In this document: piece by piece, positions 1 to 7,680 of the stretch | Layout of the letters: the number at the start of each line of letters is the position of its first letter | Position numbering within the stretch: position 1 is the first letter of the stretch | Assembly: GCA_026119935.1 (NCBI GenBank) | Contig: JALRMH010000127.1 | Coordinates: 1-15,118, forward strand | DNA length: 15,118 nt | Direction of reading: 5' to 3' | Source: Endothia cerciana | Taxonomy: Eukaryota; Ascomycota; Sordariomycetes; Diaporthales; Cryphonectriaceae | Program-made: the position numbers and the translations under genes | Notes under the pieces: generated by a model | Databases searched by the model: none | The model's input: only the letters and a program-made list of their open reading frames with translations | What the model was told of the DNA's origin: nothing

Positions 1-96
1 TAATATAATAATATATATAAGGTTGATTACGTAAGCAATTACGTAATTAGAACGTGCTAGAATATTTGAGAAACTATGATTTTGCTACTAGCAAAA
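1..96. other. AT-rich flank left of element 1
   Basis: Unassigned AT-rich sequence next to the outer end of element 1's 3' LTR. It contains two copies of ATTACGTAA (about 27-49) and, touching the LTR edge, an inverted repeat at 79-97 with 9-bp arms (ATTTTGCTA / TAGCAAAAT) around one base. The 5 bases before the LTR (CAAAA) do not match those after the other LTR, so no target duplication is visible for the whole element. No gene is seen. Confidence 0.6.
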
Positions 97-271
97 TATT
101 AGAACATTTATTATATAAGCTCAGCAGAGTTATAATAATATAGCGAGAACAGGCTATTTGATTAATAGCTGCTAAGTATCTGTTAGTATAAAGATTAATT
201 CTTATAATATAGAAAGAACTAGTGTGCTAAGTCGCTAGCTATTTGAAAGAAAATAGCTTGTACGCTGCTAG

Positions 272-484
272 TGTCAGTAAAGCCTGTAGATCCGAATTAT
301 ATAAGTCAGCTTGTCAAGTGCCCCCAGCCAAAAGCCTGTATTGCGATGTAATAGCTAACACTTAAGGTCTGAGCTTAAAGTCCTAAGCCTAAAGCTAGTA
401 GGCTTCCCTTTTATACAGATAGCTAGCCTTAGCTAGCTCCTAACCCTTAGCCCTGTCACCTTATAACACCTGCTACTTGTAACA
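272..484 (-). mobile_element. Solo LTR-A copy 1, with target duplication
   Basis: 213-bp element with TGTCAG...TTGTAACA ends on the plus strand. It is bracketed by perfect 5-bp direct repeats GCTAG at 267-271 and 485-489. It sits inside element 1's 3' LTR, and the uninterrupted site is visible in the 5' LTR near 7311-7320, which proves insertion into an existing LTR-B. Two other copies of identical length lie at 6421 and 11118. TG...CA ends, a 5-bp duplication and a TATA box readable on the minus strand identify it as an LTR rather than a SINE or MITE. The minus-strand direction is inferred from the TATA box and from LTR-B. No internal coding part is attached, so it is a solo LTR left by recombination. 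Confidence 0.93.
406..416 (-). promoter_or_regulatory. TATA box of LTR-A copy 1
   Basis: Minus-strand GTATAAAAGGG, 69-79 bases into the 213-bp LTR, is a good core promoter match and supports minus-strand transcription of this LTR family. The same site occurs in copies 2 and 3. Confidence 0.55.
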
Positions 485-540
485 GCTAGCGCTGTTATCT
501 GCTAGCGCTATAAGCTACTAGCGCTATTATTATAACAACT

Positions 541-551
541 ATTCTCCTTCT
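541..551 (-). other. Polypurine tract of element 1
   Basis: Minus-strand AGAAGGAGAAT lies 3 bases before the 3' LTR start, exactly where the plus-strand DNA primer of an LTR retrotransposon is expected. The surrounding sequence is otherwise T/A mixed. Element 2 has a comparable AAAAAGGAGAT at its own 3' end. Confidence 0.72.
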
Positions 552-2040
552 ATAATAACACCTAGCTCTAGGTGTTAGCGTTAAATATAAGTCTGCTTTA
601 TTAATACTATTACAATTGCTTTTCGCTGCTAGTTCATTTATAAAGACCTAGTATACTATTATTATCAAAGTGTATAAGCTTCTCTTCTTTCCTTACTACT
701 ATAACCTCTTAAGACAAACACTAATTACCTACTACTCTTTTTATATCTCTTATATAGCGCTATAATATCTCTAGTCCTGCTATCGGTTATATTCTTTATA
801 GTTCCTAGCTATATTACTACACCTTATTGCCTATTATTACTACGCAGTATGCTGCTGTTTCGCTTATACTATAATACCTCTCTATTATGCAATACGTGCT
901 GCTTATTTAAAGGCCTCTATTTAAAAGGACTTTTAAGTAGTCTTATACTTAATATGCTTTAAGTATGCTATTATTATAGAGTATAAGTATATATTTATAG
1001 CTAAAGCATTATTACGTATTACTTGCTCTTTTTTAAATATATTGTTTATAGCTTGCAATTTCTATTTATTTAATAATAAAGTCTGTTAGTAAGTAAGTTA
1101 TATATATTCTTTATTTACTCTATATATTGCATCTGATATATATTTTAGCACTTTATTAGTATATAGAGGACTTTATAGTATTTGCAAGCCTTTTTGTAAT
1201 TAAAGGTAGACTTTTAGAGAAAGTCTGCCTACTCTGCTGCAGGTTTAGTATATCTTTTTAATAATAAGGATCGCTTGCTAGTTGCTAAAGCCTAGTATTA
1301 CTTTATTATTACGTTTTTAGTATCTTACTCAGCTTATATATCCGAGTAAGACCTGACTAGCAATAAAAAGCTATCTGCAAAAGCTTATCAGACTTATATA
1401 TAGTTCTATAACTATCAGCTAAGTATTTAGCTATAGAAGCTAATATTATAGCGCAGCTTTAAAAGCATAAGTTATTATTAACTTGCTAGTATTATTATAA
1501 TACTTAATAAGCTAACTACTAGTATAAAAAGCTACTTCTAATAAAGCTATATTATTACTACTATGCTTTAAGCCTAGTAATACAGGCTATATTACTTAGT
1601 TAGTTACAGTATTAGAGTATTATAATACTTTAAAAGAGGTAGTTACTACTTATAAAAGCAGCAAGAACCTGCTAGGTCTAATTTTAAAAGAGCAAGTAGT
1701 AGCTAGCGCTATTATATTAATACTAGCCTAGTTAAAAGCCTTTAATACCTTCCTATTCGACCTTGCTCTGATTTATTAGAGCAAGTTGTTTGCAGGTTAG
1801 CTATAAGCTAAAGGCAAGGAGGTTGCAGGTTGCTTAAAGGACAAGGGCGCGAATTACTAAAGAAACAGAGTTAGAGAAGCAACTTAGCTAGAGTACAAGC
1901 AAGGAGATATAGCATTTTAATAGCTAGTAGTAGCTGAGTAAGTAGGTAAGTACTAAATAGCGAAGAAGCTAGCTTTTTTAACTTAACTAGTACTAGTAAC
2001 ACATCTTTATATTCCTTTCTAATCGCTATAGCCTTATCAG
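552..2040. other. Unassigned 1.5 kb between pol end and 3' LTR of element 1
   Basis: Heavily degraded sequence downstream of the chromodomain. A plus-strand (antisense) frame ending at TAA 2020-2022 can be followed upstream with only TAA/TAG/TGA codons derivable from CAA, CAG, CGA or TGG, and around 1660-1960 the composition is GC-richer and looks coding. However, the other plus-strand frames are nearly as open because TGA is rare throughout this RIP-altered DNA, so the correct frame and the product remain unknown. It could be an antisense accessory ORF like that of element 2 (9983-10513), or an older nested insertion. I recognise no domain. Confidence 0.35.
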
Positions 2041-2105
2041 CAACTTATATATAAGTCGCTGCTCTACAGAGCTTATTCTTCTTAAGTTATTGCTAGAGGA
2101 ATTAC

Positions 2106-2239
2106 TTTACTTTTTAAAGAGTATTCTTTAAATAGTCCTCAAGTTCCTAGATATTGTACTCTGATAGCTATCCTGACTATTTAACAAAGTAATATATATT
2201 GCTATTGAATATCTGATAATCTACTACCTCTTCTACTTT
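2106..2239 (-). pseudogene. Element 1 chromodomain
   Basis: The C-terminal end of pol reads VEEVVDYQIF..., then YYFVK, then a stop where Trp is expected, then SEYNIQELEDYL. This matches the chromodomain pattern VEeIldxR...YLVKWkGw...xxTWEPxexL. In chromoviruses this module binds histone marks and steers integration into heterochromatin. The aromatic-cage Trp of VKW is now a stop (TGG to TAG) and the Trp of TWEP is also lost. Pol ends a few dozen codons later. Confidence 0.85.
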
Positions 2240-2559
2240 CTATTCTTTATTATTAGCAAGGTTAGGTATAATTAGTAGGTTCTAAAAAGCTTAACTTTAT
2301 CAGGTCTTCTATAATTCGAGGAAGGATATAAAGAAGATATTATAAAGCTGTGAGTATTTATTAGAGAGTGTAATATAGTATACTTATATTTTGATGCGTT
2401 TTAATACTCTGAAAGAGCTTATAAACTAAGAGATTAACTTCTTCGACTCGCTCTTAAACTATAAATTCTAAGTTAATAGCTTGACTAAGTCTCTTTTATT
2501 AAATTCGAATAGCTAGTATTTCTAGTTATAGTACTTAGCATGCGATTCTACTACTATTT

Positions 2560-3350
2560 GCTAGTATTCCTTTATCTCTTCTCGAACTACTTGCAAGTGC
2601 TTAATATATTCCTTTACTCTAAGTACTCCCTTTTCTATAATATCGTCTTTAATATCGAATCGAAGGTCTAGGTTATATTTAAAAAGAGCTCTTAATAGCG
2701 TTATTCCTATAGTAGCATTACAGCTATTATTAATAACCTATTATACTAATTATAATAGTTTAAGCTAGTTGCTTTATATTAAAGTAATATAGCATTAAAA
2801 GTAGTGACTAATAACCTAGGTTATCTGTTCTAATTAGCTATTAATCTAAGAGTAAAATGCTGTTGATAAGCGATGCTTAATCTTTAAAATATAATATAAA
2901 TTAGTTTAAAATTAATTTATAAATATTAATCTTCTATCTAAGATTATCCTTAAGAGTGCTTTATAGATAAGGTTAATCTCTATATAGAACAACTCTGCTA
3001 GTTCTGCTGATATAATATCTATTCGCATTAGTAAAAAGCAAACTTATTTCGAAAACTTATTAATAATTATAAAAATAGTATCCACTTTAACGCTGTTCTA
3101 TAGTACAAATAGCAATCCTGTTATAAAGTCTATAGCAAGTTCCTTTATCAGCTTTATAAGCAGATTAAAAGGTTCTAGCTTGCTATATAGCTTGTGCTTA
3201 AAGACTTAGTTTTCATTATATACAGAGTAACTTTAAACCTAGTTCTTTATAACTATTCCTAGATTTTTCTAGTAGAACTTCTAGCAAATTAGCTTTAATA
3301 TTCTAATAATTCTAAAATATCTTGCTAATAAATTATTATAATATAATTCT
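2560..3350 (-). pseudogene. Element 1 integrase
   Basis: The DNA-joining enzyme of the element, broken. The HHCC zinc finger is at 3349-3217: both His codons read TAT (YYNNLLARYF) and the Cys pair reads YSVY. All four ligands are therefore Tyr, each one transition from His or Cys. The core opens with ELAIDFITGL (3142-3112), which keeps the first catalytic Asp. The conserved LSTAFHPQTDGQTER block survives as LSTAFYSQINSQLEQ at about 2872-2825. Downstream sequence with VREEIKEYQ corresponds to the C-terminal linker before the chromodomain. The second Asp and the Glu cannot be placed with certainty. Confidence 0.87.
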
Positions 3351-3699
3351 AGAATCTCGTTCTGCAGCGCTATATAGTTTAAAACTACTAATAAGCCTTT
3401 AAATAATAAAGAGCTATATAATATACTCTAGCTTTATTCTAAAAGCTTTATATCTTATAATTCTATAGTAGTTTTCAACTAACAACACATCTAGTCTTTA
3501 GTTTATATTTAATAAACAGCCTCTTTTAAAGGTTTAGAAATATTCAGGTTATATACACTTTTTTATAACACTACGCTCTATATTCTTACGATATCTTATA
3601 GGATAAACTAATTCTTTAAGATAGCCTGAAAGCTAAGAAAGGTATTTACTGCTTGAACTATTCTAGATTCTAAAGCAGCTATAAGGTCTATATTCGTTA

Positions 3700-4175
3700 G
3701 CTTTTCGCTCTTAAAATCTAATCTCTTTAACAAGCTATTAATAAGATTCAACTTGCCTGCCTAATACTTCAGTATAAAGTTGTACAGAGCAAGCTCTATA
3801 CACTAGCATAATTACCTACTCTTTAAGCAAGGCTTTCTTAGAAAAGCTTGAAGGTTCTAATAATTAGATAATACTTTAATCTAGAATTACAATTTATTAA
3901 GATAGTATCGCTAGTATTTAAACAACTCTATAATAGCTATTAGCTTAAGATCTAGTATCTTATAATTTAGCTTAGCACTACTAAGCTTTTTAGATTAAAA
4001 AGTAATAAGATGCTAGCAGCTCTACTTATTAAGTTAGGATAAGATGCTAGCAAGTGTAAAGCTTGATGTATTAGTTTCAAGTTGTAAAGGTAGTATTAGG
4101 TTAAAGTGCTTTAAAAGAAAAGCTGTCTGAAAAGCAGCGATCAGCTTTTAAAAAGCTACAGCTTCAATAGTTTTT
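3700..4175 (-). pseudogene. Element 1 RNase H domain
   Basis: Follows RT directly. LPLQLETNTSSFTLASILS (about 4100-4040) matches the family LxLETDASxxAlgaiLSQ. The catalytic Asp of ETDAS is Asn (GAT to AAT), so the enzyme is dead. Further on, KKLSSAKLNYKILDLKLIAI matches the KLSxAExNYeIhDkELLAI block, and a tail equivalent to LSRRPDF ends the domain near 3712. This module degrades template RNA during reverse transcription. Confidence 0.88.
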
Positions 4176-4189
4176 AAGGACACTTCTCC

Positions 4190-4990
4190 TAGTTTTCGAC
4201 TATCCTAGCTCCTTTTTAGCAAGGTAATTAAAAGTGCAGTAATCTGTGAGTATCCTTTGATAAACCGACAATAGAAGTTGTAAAAGCTTAAAAAGATTTA
4301 AATATTATAATAGCTTCTAAGCTTTAGCTATTTTATAATAGTGCAAATCTAGCTAGGATCTATCGAAATATTATAAGTAGAAAGAATAAATCTAAGGAAT
4401 TTAACACTCTCTTAATAAGAAGTATACTTAGAAAGATTGTAGTATAGTTCAGCAGTATAGAGCTGCTATAAGACCTAATGCAAGTGCTGAATATATAAGT
4501 TATAATTTAGAGAAAAGATAAAGATATTATTAAGATATATAATATAACAAATGTTGATAAGCCTTTAAAGCGCTTTATAAATATAGTGCTAAAAAGTAGT
4601 AAGAGCATTTATAAAGCTTATTAGTATAACTATAAATTCGAAATAGCTATATTATATATAAAAAGCAGTCTTTTACTTGTCTTCTTTTTAAATATAGATA
4701 TAATAATATATATTCTTAAGGTCTAGCTTAGAAAAAATCTTAACTGATTGAACTTAATTAAGAATTTCTGAAATTAAAGGTAATAAGTAGCAGTTCTTAA
4801 TCAAGACTTTATTAAAGCTGCAATAGTCGACGTATAAGCGTAGAGAGCTATTTTTTTTTAATATGAAAAGAATAAAGGCGCTAGCTAAACTCTTAAAAGA
4901 TTAAATGCAATCTGCATTCTAATTATCGTTGAGATACTAGCAAAGCTTATCTAACTCTCTCTATAATAAAGGGTAAATAGATCTATAAAG
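4190..4990 (-). pseudogene. Element 1 reverse transcriptase
   Basis: Palm and fingers motifs in order: REELDKL with the residue equivalents of FIRPSxSPAxAPIL (about 4965-4870), SKLDLKNIYYYIYI (from about 4732, family KLDLRxAYHxIRI), then WKTAF with Trp as a stop, LTTF-type NAPATFQ (near 4575), the catalytic box YLNNIFIFS (4537-4526 for YLNN), and the connection motif FYNFYCRFIKGYSQIT (about 4285-4235). Both Asp codons of YxDD have become AAT (Asn), so polymerase activity is abolished. Arg and His codons of the fingers are largely converted to TAT or stops. The family assignment is secure because several independent blocks line up with correct spacing. Confidence 0.92.
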
Positions 4991-5181
4991 GAGTTTAATA
5001 CTGTCTTATAGATTAATAGTATAATTAGTATATTTATAAGCTAGTATAATCTTTATATTTGAATTATCGAATATATTACTCTATTATTAGAGCTTTAATA
5101 GTAGACTAGTATTCTCTTTAATAGTAGATAGCAGAATATTAGTATTAATAAGAAAATCTTCTTCTATCAGTTTAACTATAG

Positions 5182-5197
5182 TATATATATATATATA
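5182..5197. repeat. Short TA microsatellite
   Basis: Uninterrupted alternating TA run inside the protease-RT linker of element 1. Such runs are expected by chance in DNA this rich in TpA. Confidence 0.6.
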
Positions 5198-5469
5198 GTT
5201 TCAGCAGACTTATATAAACTAAATAGCAGAAAGGATCTTATATTAAATAGAATTAAATTATTATTTCTAAAGCTTTATAATAATATAAATATTTTAATCT
5301 TGCAAGATAGATATAGATAATAAGATTAAGCTGCTATCTAGCGTTAAGTCGCGATCGATTATAATATAATATTTTTAAAAAGAGTGAGTAATACTCTTGC
5401 TATTAATAGCAGAAAGAGAAATAATAAAAACACTATAAGTAGAGATAGAAATATAACTAATAGCTTTAA

Positions 5470-5600
5470 TTAAAGAGGCAGGAATAAATAATATAAGCAG
5501 ATAATATTATAAAGCAAACTAATAGCTAATAAGGTTAACCTTTATACTATTATCAAGGTCTATATAAATATCTAGCTTTCTTTTATTAATAAAGATGCTA
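5470..5600 (-). pseudogene. Element 1 aspartic protease remnant
   Basis: LDNSIKVNLISYQFA (minus, about 5557-5513) fits the active-site turn of fungal gypsy proteases (LxDxGxxxNLISxxfA). GGT-to-AGT would account for the missing Gly. It lies between the CCHC knuckle and RT, the expected place. Only this segment is recognisable. Confidence 0.6.
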
Positions 5601-5736
5601 GCTTAAATAAAAAAGCAAAGTATAATCTCTATAACTAAAAGGGCTGAAAGAAGTAGAATAGCGTCCTTAGCTATTGCTAGTTTTTTTATTCTTAAGTAGA
5701 GTAGTTAAAAGCTCTCTAAATACAAGCCTTATAAAG

Positions 5737-5778
5737 ATACTTATTAGCTAAATAAGCAGTACTCTAGCAGAGGAAATA
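5737..5778 (-). other. Nucleocapsid zinc knuckle (CCHC) of element 1 gag
   Basis: Fourteen codons read Y-F-L-C-stop-S-T-A-Y-L-A-N-K-Y. This is exactly the spacing C-X2-C-X4-H-X4-C with Cys1, His and the last Cys replaced by Tyr. Each change is one transition (TGT to TAT, CAT to TAT). The knuckle binds the element RNA in the particle. Confidence 0.82.
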
Positions 5779-6420
5779 CTGAAGTAGAGTTTTATCTTTA
5801 TCTATAGAGTTTTGCTTTAAGTTCGATGAAGACTTACTCTTATTCCTGCCTTGCTATGCTAGCGCTTTATTAGTTTTAGAATGATAAGGAACAGAAGAGC
5901 GATTTGAAGTTTATTAATTAAGTCGTCGTCGTAAGCTCTTTTCTAAGTTTTCGCTGTTAGCAGGGGCTTTTCGCTTCTGCTATAGCTATTATAACTCTTT
6001 ATCTCCCTTATAGACTCGAGTAGCAGTTTCTACTATAAACGTGCGAGTCGTTAGCAGTTCGCTGACTTAGAGTTGGATTCTCGCTTTAAAGTTACTAGTG
6101 AGTTTCCTATAGTAGTATAAAGCCCTGTGAGATTCCGATTCGAAAGGAGCATCTCTTTGTTTCTCTAATATATTAAAATAGTTATAAAAAGCTAGTAAGT
6201 ATTAGCCTTCCCTTTAATAAGCATCTTCGAGTTGCAAAATAAAGCTACTAGTGCTTTAATCAGTATAGCATAGCAATCCTTTCGACTATTCCTTAAAGTA
6301 TTCCTAATCTTTTTAGTATATTTGCTAGTTCTCCTCTGTTTGTTCTTCAAGGTGTCGATTCTATCTTGCATAGTATTTAAAGTCAGTATAGTCAAGGGCT
6401 ATAAGAATCTTCTTCTTATC

Positions 6421-6633
6421 TGTCAGTAAAGCCTATAAATCCGAATTATATAAGTTAGCTTGTCGAGTGCCCTCAGCTAAAAGCCTGTATTGCGATGCAA
6501 TAGCTAATACTTAAGATCTAAGCTTAAAGTCCTAAGCTTAAAGCTAGTAGGCTTTTCTTTTATACAGATAGCTGGCCTTAGCTAGCTCCTAACTCTTAGC
6601 CCTGTTACCTTATAACACTTGCTACTTGTAACA
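6421..6633 (-). mobile_element. Solo LTR-A copy 2, inserted in gag
   Basis: 213 bp, TGTCAG...TTGTAACA on the plus strand, flanked by perfect TTATC direct repeats at 6416-6420 and 6634-6638. It interrupts element 1 gag after an FRKD sequence, and the frame is continuous once it and one repeat are removed. It differs from copies 1 and 3 mainly by transitions. The orientation is the same as the other two copies. Confidence 0.93.
6555..6565 (-). promoter_or_regulatory. TATA box of LTR-A copy 2
   Basis: Minus-strand GTATAAAAGAA at the same offset as in copy 1, with two G-to-A changes after the core. Confidence 0.5.
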
Positions 6634-7026
6634 TTATCCTTGCGAAACTTCTTTAAAAACGCTTTAAACTTTCGTTATAAATCGCGCAGCTAGTTGTCTT
6701 GCTATTAATAAGTAGCTTAATATATAAAGGTAGTGATGTTAGAAATCTTGATATCTTTATCGCTTAATATATTCGAACTACTATTGCTTAGCAGGCGAGA
6801 GCCTTATAAAGGCTTTTAGACTTATTGTTTTAAAGCTTAGAAGGTCTTTTGTACTTGTATTAATTCCTCTAGCTCTCGAATATAAGCTTAGGTAGCTGCA
6901 AGGGTCTTAATATTAAATAGACGCTGTCCTTCTTCAGGCGGATCGCTGGCTACTTATTGGCTTCTCGTGCAGGGGCTGCTTAGTTCAAGAGTAGGAGAAT
7001 TCGTCATTATAGCTCTAGAGGGCTTT

Positions 7027-7044
7027 TTAAAGAAGAATCAGAAT
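7027..7044 (-). other. Putative primer-binding site of element 1 (self-priming type)
   Basis: Immediately inside the 5' LTR the minus strand reads ATTCTGATTCTTCTTT. I see no clear tRNA 3'-end complement. The core CTGATTCTT (7041-7033) is a perfect reverse complement of AAGAATCAG at bases 117-125 of the 223-bp LTR-B (9009-9017 in the solo copy; AAGAATTAG at 7251-7243). In Tf1 of fission yeast the RNA 5' end folds back onto such a site to prime itself, and the arrangement here is compatible with that. It is an inference from 9 nt. Confidence 0.45.
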
Positions 7045-7050
7045 TATCAG

Positions 7051-7175
7051 AACACCTATTATATAAGCCTAACAGAACACCTATTATATAAGCCTAACAG
7101 AACACCTATTATATAAGCCTAACAGAACACCTATTATATAAGCCTAACAGAACACCTATTATATAAGCCTAACAG
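7051..7175. repeat. Five perfect 25-bp tandem repeats
   Basis: Five identical, adjacent units start AACACCTATT and end CCTAACAG. The other LTR-B copies carry one unit. All five share the same transition-type differences from the solo copy's unit (ACAT to ATAT, CCCGGC to CCTAAC), so the expansion postdates those mutations. A CAG at both unit edges could have mediated slippage. There are no spacers, so it is not a CRISPR. Confidence 0.97.
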
Positions 7176-7315
7176 AGTTATAATAATATAGCGAGAACAG
7201 GCTGTCTGATTGATAGCTGTTAGGTATCTGTTAGTATAGAGACTAATTCTTATAGTGTGGAAAGAACTAGTGTGCTGAGTTGCTGGCTATTTGAAGGGGA
7301 ATAGCCTGTGCGCTG

Positions 7316-7363
7316 CTAGCGCTGTTGTCTGCTAGCGCTGTAGGCTACTAGCGCTGTTGTCGT
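7316..7363. repeat. Three 16-bp repeats in the LTR-B U3 end
   Basis: Units at 7316, 7332 and 7348 all begin CTAGCGCTGT, the first and third differing only at the end. Each carries part of the palindrome GCTAGC or AGCGCT. Also present in the solo copy (about 8897-8944) and, split by LTR-A, in 97-537. The position at the outer U3 end suggests upstream promoter elements; function is not shown. Confidence 0.75.
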
Positions 7364-7367
7364 AACA

Positions 7368-7680
7368 ATTAACTATATCTTCCACTACACTCTCTACAGA
7401 ATATCTTTCCGAATATATTAGATAAAAGATACTACGTTGATTTATAATGCTTAGAAATCAATTATAAAATAAAATACTTTAGAATAATAGCTTACAACTA
7501 TATAATAAGCTTCTCTCCTACCTAGAAGAAAGAGGTAGAAGAAGTAAGAAAACTAACAATAATAACAATATATCTATTATAATATTTATTCTACTATACT
7601 CTTTAAAGTGATTTTATATCTTTAGCTTATTATATAAGCTATTTTTTTATATATTCCTCTATTTATTATCTATATTATAT
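7368..7680. other. AT-rich flank right of element 1
   Basis: Low-complexity A/T-rich DNA with a purine-rich patch around 7526-7560. No gene, LTR edge or RNA is recognised. The first five bases (ATTAA) do not match the left flank of element 1. Confidence 0.6.

Larger units (their letters stand above)
97..537 (-). repeat. LTR-B, 3' LTR of element 1 (interrupted)
   Basis: After removing the nested LTR-A (272-484) and one 5-bp duplication, this LTR is exactly 223 bp, the same length as the solo LTR-B at 8893-9115. On the plus strand it starts TATTAGAACA (TGTCAGAACA in the solo copy) and ends TATAACA. Differences from the GC-rich solo copy are overwhelmingly G-to-A and C-to-T. It is far more heavily mutated than the 5' LTR at 7045-7367. 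Orientation comes from gag-pol: in RNA sense it starts TGTTA... and ends ...CTAATA (CTGACA originally). Confidence 0.9.
2040..5640 (-). pseudogene. pol: Element 1 pol (PR-RT-RNase H-IN-chromodomain), broken
   Basis: Remnant of the polyprotein that copies the element RNA into DNA and integrates it. Domains run leftwards: protease near 5545, RT about 4985-4200, RNase H about 4170-3710, integrase zinc finger 3349-3217, integrase core about 3142-2750, integrase C-terminal region, and chromodomain 2239-2106. The frame is closed by dozens of stops, nearly all TAA or TAG at sites where relatives have Gln or Trp. Catalytic and zinc-binding residues are changed by single transitions. Length and order match full-length fungal chromovirus pol. 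It lies downstream of gag on the same strand; the gag/pol junction cannot be resolved, so whether a frameshift was used is unknown. Confidence 0.9.
5690..7007 (-). pseudogene. gag: Element 1 gag (capsid/nucleocapsid), interrupted by LTR-A
   Basis: Starts at ATG 7007-7005, 37 bases inside the 5' LTR, with MTNSPTLELSSPCTRS. The frame then runs, with TAA/TAG codons where Gln or Trp likely stood, through a helical segment (AYIRELEELIQVQ) to FRKD at 6639. There LTR-A copy 2 is inserted; removing it and one TTATC duplication restores the frame as FRKDKKKILIALDYTDF. The C-terminal part has capsid-like helices (LEEQTEEN, YYYRKLTSNFKARIQL), a basic/Ser-rich linker and one CCHC knuckle (5778-5737). Without the insertion it is about 360 codons, normal for a chromovirus Gag. 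The 5' part is much less mutated than pol. A 67-codon open stretch at 6192-6395 is a shadow in another frame. Confidence 0.85.
97..7367 (-). mobile_element. Element 1: RIP-degraded Ty3/gypsy chromovirus
   Basis: A complete LTR retrotransposon read on the minus strand. Direct LTR copies (97-537 and 7045-7367) flank, in order, gag with a CCHC knuckle, protease, reverse transcriptase, RNase H, integrase and a C-terminal chromodomain. The order RT-RNase H-integrase defines Ty3/gypsy (Metaviridae), and the terminal chromodomain defines the chromovirus branch. A leader and possible self-priming site lie inside the 5' LTR, and a polypurine tract (541-551) abuts the 3' LTR. Coding domains can only be followed by reading through many TAA/TAG codons, and catalytic Asp codons read AAT, as expected after RIP. 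Two LTR-A solo LTRs are nested within it. About 1.5 kb between the end of pol and the 3' LTR is unexplained. The element is certainly inactive. No flanking target duplication is recognisable. Confidence 0.92.
7045..7367 (-). repeat. LTR-B, 5' LTR of element 1, expanded
   Basis: Same LTR as 97-537 and 8893-9115 but 323 bp long. The extra 100 bp is exactly four additional copies of a 25-bp unit (7051-7175). Plus-strand ends are TATCAGAACA (TGTCAG with the G lost) and GTCGTAACA. In RNA sense it starts with the triplicated 16-bp U3 repeats and ends at 7045. It is much less mutated than the 3' LTR of the same element, which makes LTR-LTR dating meaningless here. Confidence 0.9.

Noticed and set aside
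272..484. LTR-A as a SINE or MITE
   Set aside because: TG...CA ends, a constant 213-bp length, perfect 5-bp target duplications and an internal TATA box fit an LTR; there are no terminal inverted repeats of MITE type and no A-rich tail.
541..2022. A long plus-strand ORF because TGA codons are almost absent
   Set aside because: TGA is rare in all frames of this RIP-altered DNA, so its absence is not evidence of coding; TAA/TAG density is similar in competing frames.
4681..4720. A YxDD-like repeat of Tyr/Ile codons near 4700
   Set aside because: In context this is the KLDLxxAYHxIRI block; the true catalytic box is at 4526-4537.
6192..6395. 67-codon minus-strand open frame
   Set aside because: It is a shadow in another frame; the gag frame across the same bases continues on both sides and makes a coherent Gag.
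7051..7175. CRISPR-like array
   Set aside because: The 25-bp units are directly adjacent with no spacers, and the region is a fungal LTR.
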